Below, piece after piece: positions 24,613 through 32,902 of a stretch of 64,000 nucleotides of DNA. Source of the DNA: CAYQQU01 sp964419545 (GTDB taxonomy: Bacteria; Bacteroidota; Bacteroidia; Chitinophagales; Saprospiraceae); assembly GCA_964419545.1 (NCBI GenBank), contig CAYQQU010000002.1:1-64000 (forward strand). The letters are read 5' to 3'. The notes below the pieces were generated by a model. It was not told the origin of the DNA. It searched no databases and saw only the letters and a list, made by a program, of their open reading frames with translations. The translations under genes were made by a program, and so were the position numbers. Numbering within the stretch: position 1 is the first letter of the stretch; the number at the start of each line of letters is the position of its first letter.

Positions 24613-25371
24613 TTACCAAAACTGTACTTCCTTGAGGCCGAACGCACGCCGGCCGCTTTCGGTTGCGATGAGGAGCTTGCCGGCCGGATCGATGCCGACG
24701 ATCGTTCCGGTAAAAGCCTCGCCGGCGGGCGTGCGGTACTCGGCCGTTTCGCGAAAGCGGTAAAGGCGTTGCAAGTAGCTGTGCTGCATGGCTTCGTGGC
24801 GGCCGGCCCGCAATTGCAGGTAGCGCTGTTCGAGGTCCAGGCAGAGCGATTCGACGATCTGGTAGAGGTCAAAGTTTTTTCCGGTAACGAGCGCCAGGGA
24901 AGCCGCCCGGTCGAGCCCGGCGGGAAAGGTGCGCTGATTGACGTTGAGGCCGATGCCGGCGACGCTGGCCTGCAGGCGCCGGCCGGCCAGCGTATTCTGG
25001 ATAAGGATGCCTGCCACTTTGGCGTCTTCGATGTAGATGTCGTTCGGCCACTTGACTTTCACCCCTTTTCCGGCATATCTTGCAATAGTGTCCGAAGCAG
25101 CCAGCGCGATTGCCTGATTGAGCAGAAACTGCCGCTGCGCTTCCAGGAAACGGGGATAAAGGATGAGCGAAAGCGCGATGTTTTTTCCTGGTTGGCCTTC
25201 CCACCTACTGCCAATCTGTCCTCTTCCATCGGTCTGATGAAAGGTGAAGACGACCGTTCCTTCGTTTGGCGCGTTTTTTGAAACTAAATCCGCAGCGTAA
25301 CGGTTAGTGGAGTCAACCGAAGTCAACTCGTAAAAAACCTTTCCGACAAAGAGGGTGTTTTTAATACGCAA
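24613..25371 (-). CDS. birA: Biotin--[acetyl-CoA-carboxylase] ligase, monofunctional
   Basis: This 252-residue ligase shows STNRYAADLVSKN (substrate entry), the nucleotide/biotin loop DGRGQIGSRWEGQPGKNIALS, KWPNDIYIEDAKVAGIL, the VAGIGLNVNQ segment and a C-terminal SH3-like cap (TGTIVGIDPAGKLLIAT). The N-terminal DNA-binding domain of bifunctional BirA is absent, so it should only attach biotin to carboxylase carrier protein and not act as repressor. It is divergent from rsfS across 80 bp. Confidence 0.94.
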   Translation of the reverse strand: MRIKNTLFVGKVFYELTSVDSTNRYAADLVSKNAPNEGTVVFTFHQTDGRGQIGSRWEGQPGKNIALSLILYPRFLEAQRQFLLNQAIALAASDTIARYAGKGVKVKWPNDIYIEDAKVAGILIQNTLAGRRLQASVAGIGLNVNQRTFPAGLDRAASLALVTGKNFDLYQIVESLCLDLEQRYLQLRAGRHEAMQHSYLQRLYRFRETAEYRTPAGEAFTGTIVGIDPAGKLLIATESGRRAFGLKEVQFW

Positions 25372-25451
25372 AAGATAATTTTTATTAACTTTAATTTACG
25401 AAAGGCAAGATTGCCATTTTTTCAAAAATCAAAAACAAATAAAACGAGAGT

Positions 25452-25838
25452 TTGGATTCACAGATCAATCTGAAGCAGCCAGAGCTCACCACTGAAGAAC
25501 TTAACGATTTGATCATCGACAGCATCCAGGACATCAAGGGCAAGAAAATTGTCAAACTGGATCTACGAAGTATCGAAGAGGCGCCCACCGACTATTTCAT
25601 CATTTGCGAGGGCGAGTCCAACACACAGGTTAAAGCAATTGCGGATAACATCCAACTCCGTTTGAAGCGCGAAGGCCACCAATTGCCCAGCTTCGTGGAA
25701 GGCGAGCGCAATGCCGTCTGGATTTGCGTCGACTACTTCAGTACCGTTGTCCATGTCTTTTACCGCGAGGCGCGCGAGTTCTACGAACTCGAAGAACTGT
25801 GGAGCGACGCTACTTTTACGGAATACGAAAGTTTATAG
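25452..25838 (+). CDS. rsfS: Ribosome silencing factor RsfS
   Basis: The 128-residue RsfS/Iojap homologue has IDSIQDIKGKKIVKLDLRSIEEAPTDYFII, then SNTQVKAIADNIQLRLK, VWICVDYFSTVVHVFYREAREFYELEELW; all are family signatures. It binds L14 of the large subunit and blocks subunit joining in starvation. No ATG fits; the frame must start at the TTG at 25452 (preceded by ACGAGAG), an unusual start worth noting. ftsH follows after 100 bp on the same strand. Confidence 0.93.
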   Translation: MDSQINLKQPELTTEELNDLIIDSIQDIKGKKIVKLDLRSIEEAPTDYFIICEGESNTQVKAIADNIQLRLKREGHQLPSFVEGERNAVWICVDYFSTVVHVFYREAREFYELEELWSDATFTEYESL

Positions 25839-25938
25839 GGCAATGCCCCTTCTTCGTCGATAATTCGCAACGAAATTGGATTTGGGACGTTTTGTATGAG
25901 AAATTACTCGGTTTTGACGGAGTGAAAAAGATGATTTG

Positions 25939-27912
25939 ATGGAAAACAACAATAAAGATAAGAAGCCGAACAGCTCAAAGTTCAACTCCTTCTGGATATA
26001 TGGGCTCATCGCTCTTTTCCTGCTGGCGCTCAACTTTTACAGCCTCTCCGACGCCAGCAACGAGCCCATTAATATGAGCCGGTTCGAGGAAATGGTAGCC
26101 GACGGCGCAGTCGAAAGACTGGAAGTGATCAACGAAAAATACGCACACGTCTACATCAAGGAAGAGAAACTCGGTGAAAGCTCCTATAAAGACGCCAACA
26201 AGAGCAGCTTTGGCAGCGATCGACCTCATTATGTGTTCAATATCGGGCCGCCCGAAGTCTTCGCACAACGACTGGAACAGCTCAACGCCGACCTTCCTCC
26301 CAGCCAGCAGGTAGATCCGGAATATCGCGAAAAGCCCAACTGGCTTCCCCAGATCCTGAGCTGGATACTGCCCATCCTCATCGTGGTGGCGATCTGGATC
26401 TTTATCATGCGTCGCGTGAGCGGCGGCGCCGGCGGTCCCGGCGCCCAGATCTTCAATATCGGCAAATCGAAAGCCACCCTCTTCGACCAGAACTCGAAGG
26501 TGAACGTCACTTTTCAGGACGTCGCGGGCCTGGACGAAGCCAAAGAAGAGGTGATGGAAGTGGTCGACTTCCTGAAGAATCCCAAGAAATACACCGCCCT
26601 GGGCGGCAAGATACCCAAAGGCGTCCTGCTGGTCGGCCCTCCCGGCACCGGTAAGACGCTGCTCGCCAAAGCCGTCGCCGGTGAAGCCGGCGTGCCTTTC
26701 TTCTCCATCTCCGGCTCCGACTTTGTCGAGATGTTCGTAGGCGTCGGCGCCTCGCGGGTGCGCGACCTGTTCAAGCAGGCCCGGGAAAAAGCGCCTTGCA
26801 TCGTCTTCATCGACGAAATTGACGCCATCGGCCGCGCTCGCGGACGCAACAGCATCCAGGGTGGAAACGACGAACGGGAAAATACCCTCAACCAACTTCT
26901 GGTCGAGATGGACGGCTTCAGCACCGATAAAGGCGTCATCCTGATGGCCGCCACCAACCGGCCCGACGTGCTGGATACCGCCCTGCTGCGGCCGGGCCGC
27001 TTCGATCGCCAGATCGGCATCGACCGTCCCGACCTCAAAGGCCGGGAAGCGATTTTCAAAGTACACCTGAAAAATATCAAGACCTCGCCCGAGGTCAACG
27101 CCAACGCCCTTTCCGAGATGACGCCCGGTTTCGCCGGCGCCGATATCTCCAACATCTGCAACGAAGCCGCCCTCGTGGCCGCCCGTCGCAACAAGAAAGC
27201 CGTCGATATGGACGACTTCAACTACGCGCTCGACCGCGTGATCGGGGGCCTCGAGAAAAAGAATAAGCTTATCTCGCCCAGCGAGAAAGAGATCATCGCC
27301 TACCACGAGGCCGGCCACGCCATCTGCGGCTGGTACCTCGAACACGCTTCTCCGCTGGTGAAAGTGACCATCGTGCCCCGCGGCATCGGCACCCTGGGCT
27401 ACGCCCAGTACCTGCCGAAGGAAGAATACATTACACGCACCGAACAGCTGCTCGACCGCATGTGTATGACCCTGGGAGGACGCGCCGCAGAAAAAATCAT
27501 CTTCGGCAAAATATCCACCGGCGCGCAAAACGACCTCGATCAGGTCACGAAAATGGCCTATAGCATGGTCACCATTTTCGGCATGAACGAAAACGTCGGC
27601 CAGGTGTCCTACTACGGCCTGTCCAGCGAATCGTTCCAGAAGCCGTACTCCGAAGAAACGGCCTCCATGATCGACGCGGAGGTCCGCAAACTGACGGACT
27701 CTCAATACGAACGTGCTCAGAAGCTGCTCCAGGAAAAGCGCGGCGAACTGGAAAAGCTCGCCAAGCAACTGCTCGAAAAAGAAGTGTTGCTCAAATCTGA
27801 TGTCGAAAAGCTGATTGGGGCCCGGCCCTATTCGAATATAGCAGAACAGAACGGCGTCCATCATCCGGATCCGGAACCGGAAGAAACACCGGAGGCGCCG
27901 AAAGAGGCATGA
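25939..27912 (+). CDS. ftsH: ATP-dependent zinc metalloprotease FtsH
   Basis: The 657-residue protein begins at the ATG at 25939. TM1 (about 13-33) and TM2 (about 132-155) flank a periplasmic domain. The AAA module has Walker A GPPGTGKT at 233-240, Walker B CIVFIDEIDAIG, and an SRH with RPDVLDTALLRPGRFDR. The protease domain carries HEAGH at 456-460 with third ligand in the NDLDQVTKMAY region. The C-terminal tail is acidic and Pro-rich (PDPEPEETPEAP). It degrades damaged or regulatory membrane and cytosolic proteins. A strong terminator follows at 27946. Confidence 0.98.
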   Translation: MENNNKDKKPNSSKFNSFWIYGLIALFLLALNFYSLSDASNEPINMSRFEEMVADGAVERLEVINEKYAHVYIKEEKLGESSYKDANKSSFGSDRPHYVFNIGPPEVFAQRLEQLNADLPPSQQVDPEYREKPNWLPQILSWILPILIVVAIWIFIMRRVSGGAGGPGAQIFNIGKSKATLFDQNSKVNVTFQDVAGLDEAKEEVMEVVDFLKNPKKYTALGGKIPKGVLLVGPPGTGKTLLAKAVAGEAGVPFFSISGSDFVEMFVGVGASRVRDLFKQAREKAPCIVFIDEIDAIGRARGRNSIQGGNDERENTLNQLLVEMDGFSTDKGVILMAATNRPDVLDTALLRPGRFDRQIGIDRPDLKGREAIFKVHLKNIKTSPEVNANALSEMTPGFAGADISNICNEAALVAARRNKKAVDMDDFNYALDRVIGGLEKKNKLISPSEKEIIAYHEAGHAICGWYLEHASPLVKVTIVPRGIGTLGYAQYLPKEEYITRTEQLLDRMCMTLGGRAAEKIIFGKISTGAQNDLDQVTKMAYSMVTIFGMNENVGQVSYYGLSSESFQKPYSEETASMIDAEVRKLTDSQYERAQKLLQEKRGELEKLAKQLLEKEVLLKSDVEKLIGARPYSNIAEQNGVHHPDPEPEETPEAPKEA

Positions 27913-27945
27913 TGCTTTAACATCGTGCAACTATTCCACACAGCG

Positions 27946-27984
27946 AGAGGTCAGAGTTCGGGAGGCTTTGACCTCTTTTTTTTT
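27946..27984 (+). terminator. Rho-independent terminator after ftsH
   Basis: AGAGGTCA (27946-27953) pairs with TGACCTCT (27969-27976) and is followed by eight further T residues. Confidence 0.88.
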
Positions 27985-28013
27985 CCCTGCCTACTACCGC
28001 TAAGGAATACCTG

Positions 28014-28901
28014 CTATTGGCTCACCCATCGGCGCAGCAACGGGTAGCTGAGTACGGCGACGAGGATGATCAGCCCGCCCAGGTAAAAGTCGGCGTCCAG
28101 CTCCTGGCGGTCGTCGAGCAAAAACCAGGCTAACGCAATGCCGTAAACCGGCTCCAGGTTGATGGTGAGGTTGGAGGCGAAAGCGGAAAGGTGATGCAAA
28201 GCCCGCAGGGCCAGGATGTACGCCAGGGTAGTACACAGCAGGGCCAGCACGAACAGGTAGCCCCAGTCGGCCGGCGTCGGCCACATCCGGAGCGCCTCCT
28301 CCGGGCCCCATACCGCATATACCGGAACGACCAGGCTGAGGAAGAGCCACGCACTGCCCAATTCCAGAAAAGTGATGCTCTTTTCGTCGGCTTCGCTGAT
28401 CAGCAGTTTGTTGAGCGTCGCGAAAAGAGCAGCGAGGAAAGCCGCAGCCAGCCCTACCCAGATCCCGGATACCATCGACAATTCGGCGCCGTTCACCACC
28501 AGCGCCATCCCGGGAATGATCAGCAGCCCCAGAAGCAGTTCGTAACGCTTCAGCGGCTGGCGGGTGATGAGGGGCTCGATCAGAGAAGTGAAAAAAGAAG
28601 TGGTCGCCATGCACACCAGCGCGATCGAAGCGTTGGCCAGTTTGATGGCGCCGTAAAAAGCGACCCAGTGCAGCGCTACCAATACGCCGATCCCCATAAA
28701 TTGAAGCAGCAGCCGGCGAGGCATGGTGCGCAACAGGGCGCCGATCCGGATGACCAGCAACAGGCTCAGGCTCGTCAGCAACACCCGCCACCAAACGATG
28801 AGCAGCGCCGAAAGCTGGATCAGGTCTCCCAGAATTGCCGTAAACCCGAAAAGCAAAACCGCCAGGTGGAGCTCCAGGTAGGCTCGTTTGACAGGTCCCA
28901 T
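28014..28901 (-). CDS. EamA/DMT-family transporter
   Basis: The 295-residue protein has about ten hydrophobic helices in two EamA repeats: first half from AYLELHLAVLLFGFTAILGDL to ALVVNGAEL, second from GIWVGLAAAFLAALFATLNKLL to the C-terminus with LHHLSAFASNLTINLEPVYGIALAWFLLDD. Drug/metabolite transporters of this type export small metabolites or amino acids; the substrate cannot be told. The conserved LEPVYGI segment before the last helices is typical. It is convergent with ftsH across a terminator. Confidence 0.92.
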   Translation of the reverse strand: MGPVKRAYLELHLAVLLFGFTAILGDLIQLSALLIVWWRVLLTSLSLLLVIRIGALLRTMPRRLLLQFMGIGVLVALHWVAFYGAIKLANASIALVCMATTSFFTSLIEPLITRQPLKRYELLLGLLIIPGMALVVNGAELSMVSGIWVGLAAAFLAALFATLNKLLISEADEKSITFLELGSAWLFLSLVVPVYAVWGPEEALRMWPTPADWGYLFVLALLCTTLAYILALRALHHLSAFASNLTINLEPVYGIALAWFLLDDRQELDADFYLGGLIILVAVLSYPLLRRWVSQ

Positions 28902-29067
28902 TTTTTCCTCAAAAAAAATACTTTTTGCCAGTATCTACCGCGGAAAAGCCGAATTCTTCACTATTAATTTGAGATATTTGCCGGTGTAAATCTCATGCTA
29001 CCGGGATTTGCGAAGAGTAGAAACATCCGCAAGTTAATTTATCCAACCGCAAAAATAACAATTGACC

Positions 29068-29538
29068 ATGGCAGTAACTGTTGGTGACAAAGCACCTGCT
29101 TTCACGTTGTTTTCTTCCGAAAAAAAGGAAGTCTCCCTGGAAGATATGCAAGAGCAAAATGTCGTCCTGCTTTTCTTCCCCCAAGCCTTTACGAGCGTAT
29201 GTACCGAAGAGTTGTGCACCATGCGCGACAACCTCAGCGTGTACGGAGGGCTCAATGCCCAGATCGTTGCCGTTTCCGTCGATTCTCCTTTCACGCTCGA
29301 TCGGTTCAAAGAGGAGCAGAAACTGAACTTCCCTTTGCTCTCCGATTTCAACAAAGAAGTATCCAGAGCTTATGGCGCATTGTACGAAGAATTCGTCTTC
29401 GGCATGAAGGGCGTTTCCAAACGCGCCGCTTTCGTCATCGACAAGGAAGGTACGGTGCGCTACGCGGAAGTGCTCGACAACGCGGGCGAGCTTCCCAATT
29501 TCGATAAAATTAAGGAAACTTTATCTTCGTTAAACTAG
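29068..29538 (+). CDS. Peroxiredoxin (AhpE/PrxQ-like)
   Basis: The 156-residue thiol peroxidase starts at the ATG 29068. The active-site PQAFTSVCTEELC puts the peroxidatic Cys at 45 and a second Cys at 50; a four-residue gap is the PrxQ pattern, whereas the overall sequence (GDKAPAFTLFSSEKKEVSLED, AAFVIDKEGTVRYAEVLDNAGELPNFDKI) resembles the AhpE group. It reduces hydroperoxides in the cytosol. clpS follows after 37 bp and the pair may form one transcript ending at 30043. Confidence 0.93.
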   Translation: MAVTVGDKAPAFTLFSSEKKEVSLEDMQEQNVVLLFFPQAFTSVCTEELCTMRDNLSVYGGLNAQIVAVSVDSPFTLDRFKEEQKLNFPLLSDFNKEVSRAYGALYEEFVFGMKGVSKRAAFVIDKEGTVRYAEVLDNAGELPNFDKIKETLSSLN

Positions 29539-29575
29539 TTAAACAATCTAATAGCTTTACTTAAAATGGCCCATC

Positions 29576-29887
29576 ATGTTGCGTTATCTCAACACCGCTG
29601 AAGAAGTAGAAGAAGTTGTCATTGAAGAAGAGATTACCGATTCGGGTACCGGAGAACGAGCGGAGCTGATCGTCTACAATGACGACCACAATACCTTCGA
29701 TTGGGTCATTCAGTGTTTTATGGAAGTGCTGAGCCACACGCTCGAACAGGCAGAGCAGCTTTCTCTCCTCATTCACTTTAAGGGTAAAGCTACGGTAAAG
29801 ACGGCGCCGAAGCCGGTGCTGAAACCCAAAAAAGATGCGCTGGTCGATCGCGGCCTCTCCGCTGTCATTGAAGGCGGCGACGATTAG
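29576..29887 (+). CDS. clpS: ATP-dependent Clp protease adaptor ClpS
   Basis: The 103-residue adaptor has an acidic N-terminal extension (VEEVVIEEEITDSG) that would enter ClpA/ClpC, followed by the ClpS fold: LIVYNDDHNTFDWVIQCF, then HTLEQAEQLSLLIHFKGKATV and LVDRGLSAVIEG. The DDHNTFDWV segment contains N-degron-binding residues of the family. It delivers N-end-rule substrates to ClpAP or ClpCP. No clp gene is nearby. The gene is followed by a palindromic repeat and an intrinsic terminator. Confidence 0.93.
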   Translation: MLRYLNTAEEVEEVVIEEEITDSGTGERAELIVYNDDHNTFDWVIQCFMEVLSHTLEQAEQLSLLIHFKGKATVKTAPKPVLKPKKDALVDRGLSAVIEGGDD

Positions 29888-29890
29888 AGC

Positions 29891-29967
29891 ATGTTTGGAG
29901 CGGGTTCGTTTTGAAAATCGACAGGTTCCTAACCTGTTGATTTGCAATAGAAGCAAGCTCCAAACAT
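29891..29967. repeat. Palindromic intergenic repeat, copy B (intact)
   Basis: The outer arms ATGTTTGGAGC (29891-29901) and GCTCCAAACAT (29957-29967) are perfect 11-mers. Inside, AAATCGACAGGTT and AACCTGTTGATTT form a 13-bp hairpin with a 3-nt loop centred near 29929, allowing one G-U pair. The 77-bp element is closely related to 8527-8668 (copy A). It begins four bases after the clpS stop. Confidence 0.8.
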
Positions 29968-30000
29968 CTCTTAATTCCGGCGCGATGAAATAACCCGTTC

Positions 30001-30043
30001 GGACAGCACCGGAGTTGATTCGGTGCTGTCCTTCTTTTTCTTT
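30001..30043 (+). terminator. Rho-independent terminator downstream of clpS
   Basis: A perfect 11-bp stem (GGACAGCACCG 30001-30011; CGGTGCTGTCC 30021-30031) with a 9-nt loop is followed by TTCTTTTTCTTT. Confidence 0.88.
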
Positions 30044-30101
30044 CGCAATTTTTTCCCCGCCCACTTTCTCTATTCTTTCGTTCTTTAGTGGAAAAAGATA
30101 C

Positions 30102-31490
30102 ATGATCTACCGCTTGTCAGTTTGGTGCGTTTGCCTGCTCAGCCTCGTGTTGCCGGGGCAGCTCACCGGCCAGTCGCTTCCCCGAAAGGGTTCCCTCGGG
30201 ATCGCCGTTTTCGAACTCAACGACTCCCTGCAGGCGCTTACCGGAGCGAAACAGGGGATATACATCGGAGCCGTTATGCCCGGAAGCACGGCCGCACAAG
30301 CAGGACTGCGCGTGGGGGACGTGCTGACCGGGATCGACGGCGGCGCCCTGAACCGCCGGGATGACCTGCAGCGACGGGGCGGCGACTGGATGGCCGGCGC
30401 AGATATTTCCTTCGATATCTGGCGAGACGGCCAGGCCGCTCAGCTGACCGGTAAAATAAAAGGCAAACCCCGCGAGACTTCACCGCACGGCGAAGTCCGC
30501 TACGAAGCGGTGTCTTTCCGCGACGGCCGGCTGCGATCTATTATTCACAAGCTCTACGGCGCCGGACCTTTCCCAACCGTCGTCTACTTGCAGGGATATA
30601 CCTGCGGCTCCATCGACTATTATTATGACGACGCTTTTCCGGTCCGGCAGTTGGTCGACGGGCTCGTCGAACGCGGCTTTGCTGTATTGCGCGTTGAAAA
30701 GCCCGGCGTCGGGGACAGCGAGGGGACGCCCGACTGTAACGAGATCGGGTACCAAACCGAGATTGAGGCTTTTGATGCAGCGCTTTCTCATTTCGAGGAA
30801 TATCCGTTTGTCGACCCCGCCCGGATCTTTTACTTCGGCCATTCCCTGGGCGGGATCGCCGCGCCTATCCTGGCGGTAGATCACCAGCCACGGGGCGTTA
30901 TCGTGTACGGCGCCATCGCCAAAAGCTGGTACGAGTACCTGATGGATATCTTTCGCGACCAGAACTATCGCACGGGCGCCGACCCAACAGAAACTGAAGC
31001 CAACATGCGCCGGATTATCCCGCTGCTTTATCAATACATGATCGAAAAGAAATCACCCGACGATTTGCGGGCAGATCCGGCGCTGTCGGCGGCTTTGCCG
31101 CTGCTCGGCCTAGAAGGCGACCAGGTGCTGAACCGGCATTTTTCTTTCTGGCAGGAATTGCAGGGGTACGACCTGACCGCCGCCTGGCGCGAAGCAGGAG
31201 TCGCTACCCTGGCGCTCTACGGTGAACACGACATTCAGGCCATCAGCGCCGACGGCGCCAAGATGATCGCCCAAATCGTGAATACCTATCATCCCGGCCT
31301 TGCCGAGTGGCGCATCGTGCCGGGAACAGAACACATCATGACTACTGTACCCTCCATGAAAACCTACGTGCAAATGCGCGCCGACGGCCGCTTCAACCGG
31401 CAGTACATGGGCGAACATTTCAACCGGGATATCATTCCGCTGATCGTCGAATGGATGGAGAAAGCACCGGCGCAAAGTACCGGGCGCTAA
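30102..31490 (+). CDS. Secreted alpha/beta-hydrolase with N-terminal PDZ domain
   Basis: The ATG at 30102 gives a 462-residue protein with signal peptide (about 1-24, ending LTGQS). A PDZ domain (about 30-115; GIYIGAVMPGSTAAQAGLRVGDVL) is followed by a serine hydrolase domain with LQGYTCGSIDYY, GVGDSEGTPDC, nucleophile elbow GHSLGG (Ser248), an acidic residue after ALYGEHD and His in PGTEHIMTT. Hydrolases of this layout are exported, probably acting on peptides or esters. The PDZ-hydrolase fusion is uncommon but known in Bacteroidota. The stop codon lies inside a dyad motif (31487-31547). Confidence 0.87.
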   Translation: MIYRLSVWCVCLLSLVLPGQLTGQSLPRKGSLGIAVFELNDSLQALTGAKQGIYIGAVMPGSTAAQAGLRVGDVLTGIDGGALNRRDDLQRRGGDWMAGADISFDIWRDGQAAQLTGKIKGKPRETSPHGEVRYEAVSFRDGRLRSIIHKLYGAGPFPTVVYLQGYTCGSIDYYYDDAFPVRQLVDGLVERGFAVLRVEKPGVGDSEGTPDCNEIGYQTEIEAFDAALSHFEEYPFVDPARIFYFGHSLGGIAAPILAVDHQPRGVIVYGAIAKSWYEYLMDIFRDQNYRTGADPTETEANMRRIIPLLYQYMIEKKSPDDLRADPALSAALPLLGLEGDQVLNRHFSFWQELQGYDLTAAWREAGVATLALYGEHDIQAISADGAKMIAQIVNTYHPGLAEWRIVPGTEHIMTTVPSMKTYVQMRADGRFNRQYMGEHFNRDIIPLIVEWMEKAPAQSTGR

Positions 31491-31547
31491 CCCGAATTAT
31501 TCATGGGGCCTTCGCAATAGATCAATTCATTAATCATCCGGCTTAAG
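31487..31547. repeat. Short CCGGATTATT-type dyad overlapping two convergent stop codons
   Basis: CTAACCCGAATTATTCATG (31487-31505) faces its imperfect inverse at 31528-31547, whose reverse complement is CTTAAGCCGGATGATTAATG. The left arm contains the TAA of the hydrolase gene and the right arm the stop of the leftward glycosylase gene. Both arms resemble the ends of the element at 14248-14411. It may serve as a bidirectional transcript end or be a decayed repeat. Confidence 0.5.
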
Positions 31548-32235
31548 CCGTGTTTGCCAATTCACGGGCCCGGGCAAGCGCATCCAGGTATTCCTGAACA
31601 AAATGCCCGGCCTGCTTTCGCCGGTATTGCATTACCCATCGGGGATGGGGTACAGGCAGGATCTCCTCAAAGAAATGCCGCTTTTGGTTCAACTTTTCGA
31701 AGTACGCCAGGTTTTTGCCCCGGCCGATGCAAATAGCGACACGCGGGGATAGCCCGAAGGAAAGCTGTTGCCTGAGGTGGTCGATGATGTATGGCTCCAC
31801 AGCGGCCTGGAGGTCGCGGCTGTCGTAATAGTTGAAGTTTTTGCCGTCTTTCGTGAAGCCGAGCGGGCTGAGGGAGGTGATGTAAAAATCCTGGTAAAAC
31901 GATTCCGCGCCGCCGTACGCTTCGATAAAATCGTACACGAAAACCGAAGACAATTCGGGGCGCGGGGCGAAGGTGTTGGTGATGCCGCACACTTCAGCCA
32001 GCCGGACAGGGTCGGTAAACGGTACGCCGGTGACGCCGGCGCCGAAACGACCCGGATTGATCCCGAAGAGGCCGATGCGCGGCCGGGAGTCGGCGTAATA
32101 TTTTTGGTAGAAGGTTTCCAGTACCTGCATGGTTTCCACCCCGTCGTAGGGAAAGAGGATCTGATACGGAGGCGGAATAGCCCAATCGGCCCGGAGCTGG
32201 TGGGAAAAACGGATAACCCGGTCGGCGAAGGTCAT
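31543..32235 (-). CDS. Uracil-DNA-glycosylase superfamily protein (SMUG2/DUF4918-like)
   Basis: The 230-residue protein has LFGINPGRFGAGVTGVPFTDP, the UDG-superfamily water-activating loop in its SMUG-like form (NPG plus TGVPFTD), and a C-terminal VPHPRWVMQYRR corresponding to the leucine/His intercalation loop. The family, often annotated DUF4918 or SMUG2, is expected to excise uracil or oxidised pyrimidines from DNA. Only 28 bp separate it from the CBS gene upstream; a perfect -7 box (32250-32257) suggests its own promoter. Confidence 0.82.
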   Translation of the reverse strand: MTFADRVIRFSHQLRADWAIPPPYQILFPYDGVETMQVLETFYQKYYADSRPRIGLFGINPGRFGAGVTGVPFTDPVRLAEVCGITNTFAPRPELSSVFVYDFIEAYGGAESFYQDFYITSLSPLGFTKDGKNFNYYDSRDLQAAVEPYIIDHLRQQLSFGLSPRVAICIGRGKNLAYFEKLNQKRHFFEEILPVPHPRWVMQYRRKQAGHFVQEYLDALARARELANTA

Positions 32236-32249
32236 AGTCCTTTTTGCCG

Positions 32250-32257
32250 CAAAGATA
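32250..32257 (-). promoter_or_regulatory. Candidate -7 element for the glycosylase gene
   Basis: Minus-strand TATCTTTG followed by CGGC matches TAnnTTTG, but no TTG is present 19-21 nt upstream, so this is only a half promoter. Confidence 0.35.
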
Positions 32258-32263
32258 AAAAGG

Positions 32264-32659
32264 TCATTGCAACTCGTGATCGGCCACCAGCCGGACGAAG
32301 TCCAGCGCGCTGAGCATACCGATGATCCGGCCGTCGTCCATGACGACGAGGTGGTGCACCTGATGGCGGATCATCATCCCGGCTGCCGACTGGGCGCTGG
32401 CGTTCTTGCTGACGACGTGTACTTTGTCGGTCATCAGTTCGGAGACAACAGTTTTTTCGTCGGCTACGCTTCGCAGATCCGTGGCGGTGATGATGCCGTC
32501 GATCTGGATGCGTTCCCGGGCGCCTGCTTCTTCGACCTTAACGATCGGAATGGCGTGTACGCCTTTCCTTTCCATCAACTCGCGAACGTACCCCGCCGTA
32601 GCGTCGGCTACCGTAGTGAAAACGGGCACCGACATAAAATCTTTGACTTGAATGCGCAT
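32264..32659 (-). CDS. CBS-domain protein
   Basis: The ATG at 32659 (preceded by GAAGAAACT) gives a 131-residue protein made of two CBS repeats: MRIQVKDFMSVPVFTTVADATAGYVRELM..., then TVVSELMTDKVHVVSKNASAQSAAGMMIRHQVHHLVVMDDGRIIGMLSALDFVRL. An upstream in-frame ATG would add 20 residues lacking family character. Stand-alone CBS pairs bind adenine nucleotides and often act as energy or hypoxia sensors. A perfect FNR/CRP-type dyad sits 190 bp upstream. Confidence 0.9.
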   Translation of the reverse strand: MRIQVKDFMSVPVFTTVADATAGYVRELMERKGVHAIPIVKVEEAGARERIQIDGIITATDLRSVADEKTVVSELMTDKVHVVSKNASAQSAAGMMIRHQVHHLVVMDDGRIIGMLSALDFVRLVADHELQ

Positions 32660-32848
32660 AGTTTCTTCGGATTTTGCAATCTGTTCTCCTCCGCTCTCCG
32701 CACCGGTACGGGGCAAATTTCGAGGAGCATACTTCGGCTTGACGATGGTTCTTTGGTGCTCATTCCGAATTGCCCGTCAGCCTCCGTTGACACCTACTTT
32801 TACCTCCCCTCATCAACATAAGATACGGCGTTCTGCATCAGCGAGCGG

Positions 32849-32884
32849 TTGATTTTTATCAATGCAAAGGCTGACGTTTGTCAG
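32849..32884 (-). promoter_or_regulatory. FNR/CRP-type box and second dyad upstream of the CBS gene
   Basis: TTGAT-TTTT-ATCAA (32849-32862) is a perfect match to the FNR consensus TTGAT-N4-ATCAA. Nine bases further, CTGAC-GTTT-GTCAG (32871-32884) is another 5-bp-arm dyad with the same spacing. On the minus strand a -7-like TATCTTAT begins 23 nt after the FNR box, close to class II activator spacing. The leader to 32659 would be about 150 nt. No other gene feature is seen in 32660-32902. Confidence 0.5.
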
Positions 32885-32902
32885 AAATGATACAGCGGCG
32901 AC

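Noticed and set aside
25975..27930. 651-codon open frame on the minus strand
   Set aside because: It is a shadow of ftsH caused by GC-rich codon usage; ftsH is unmistakable on the plus strand.
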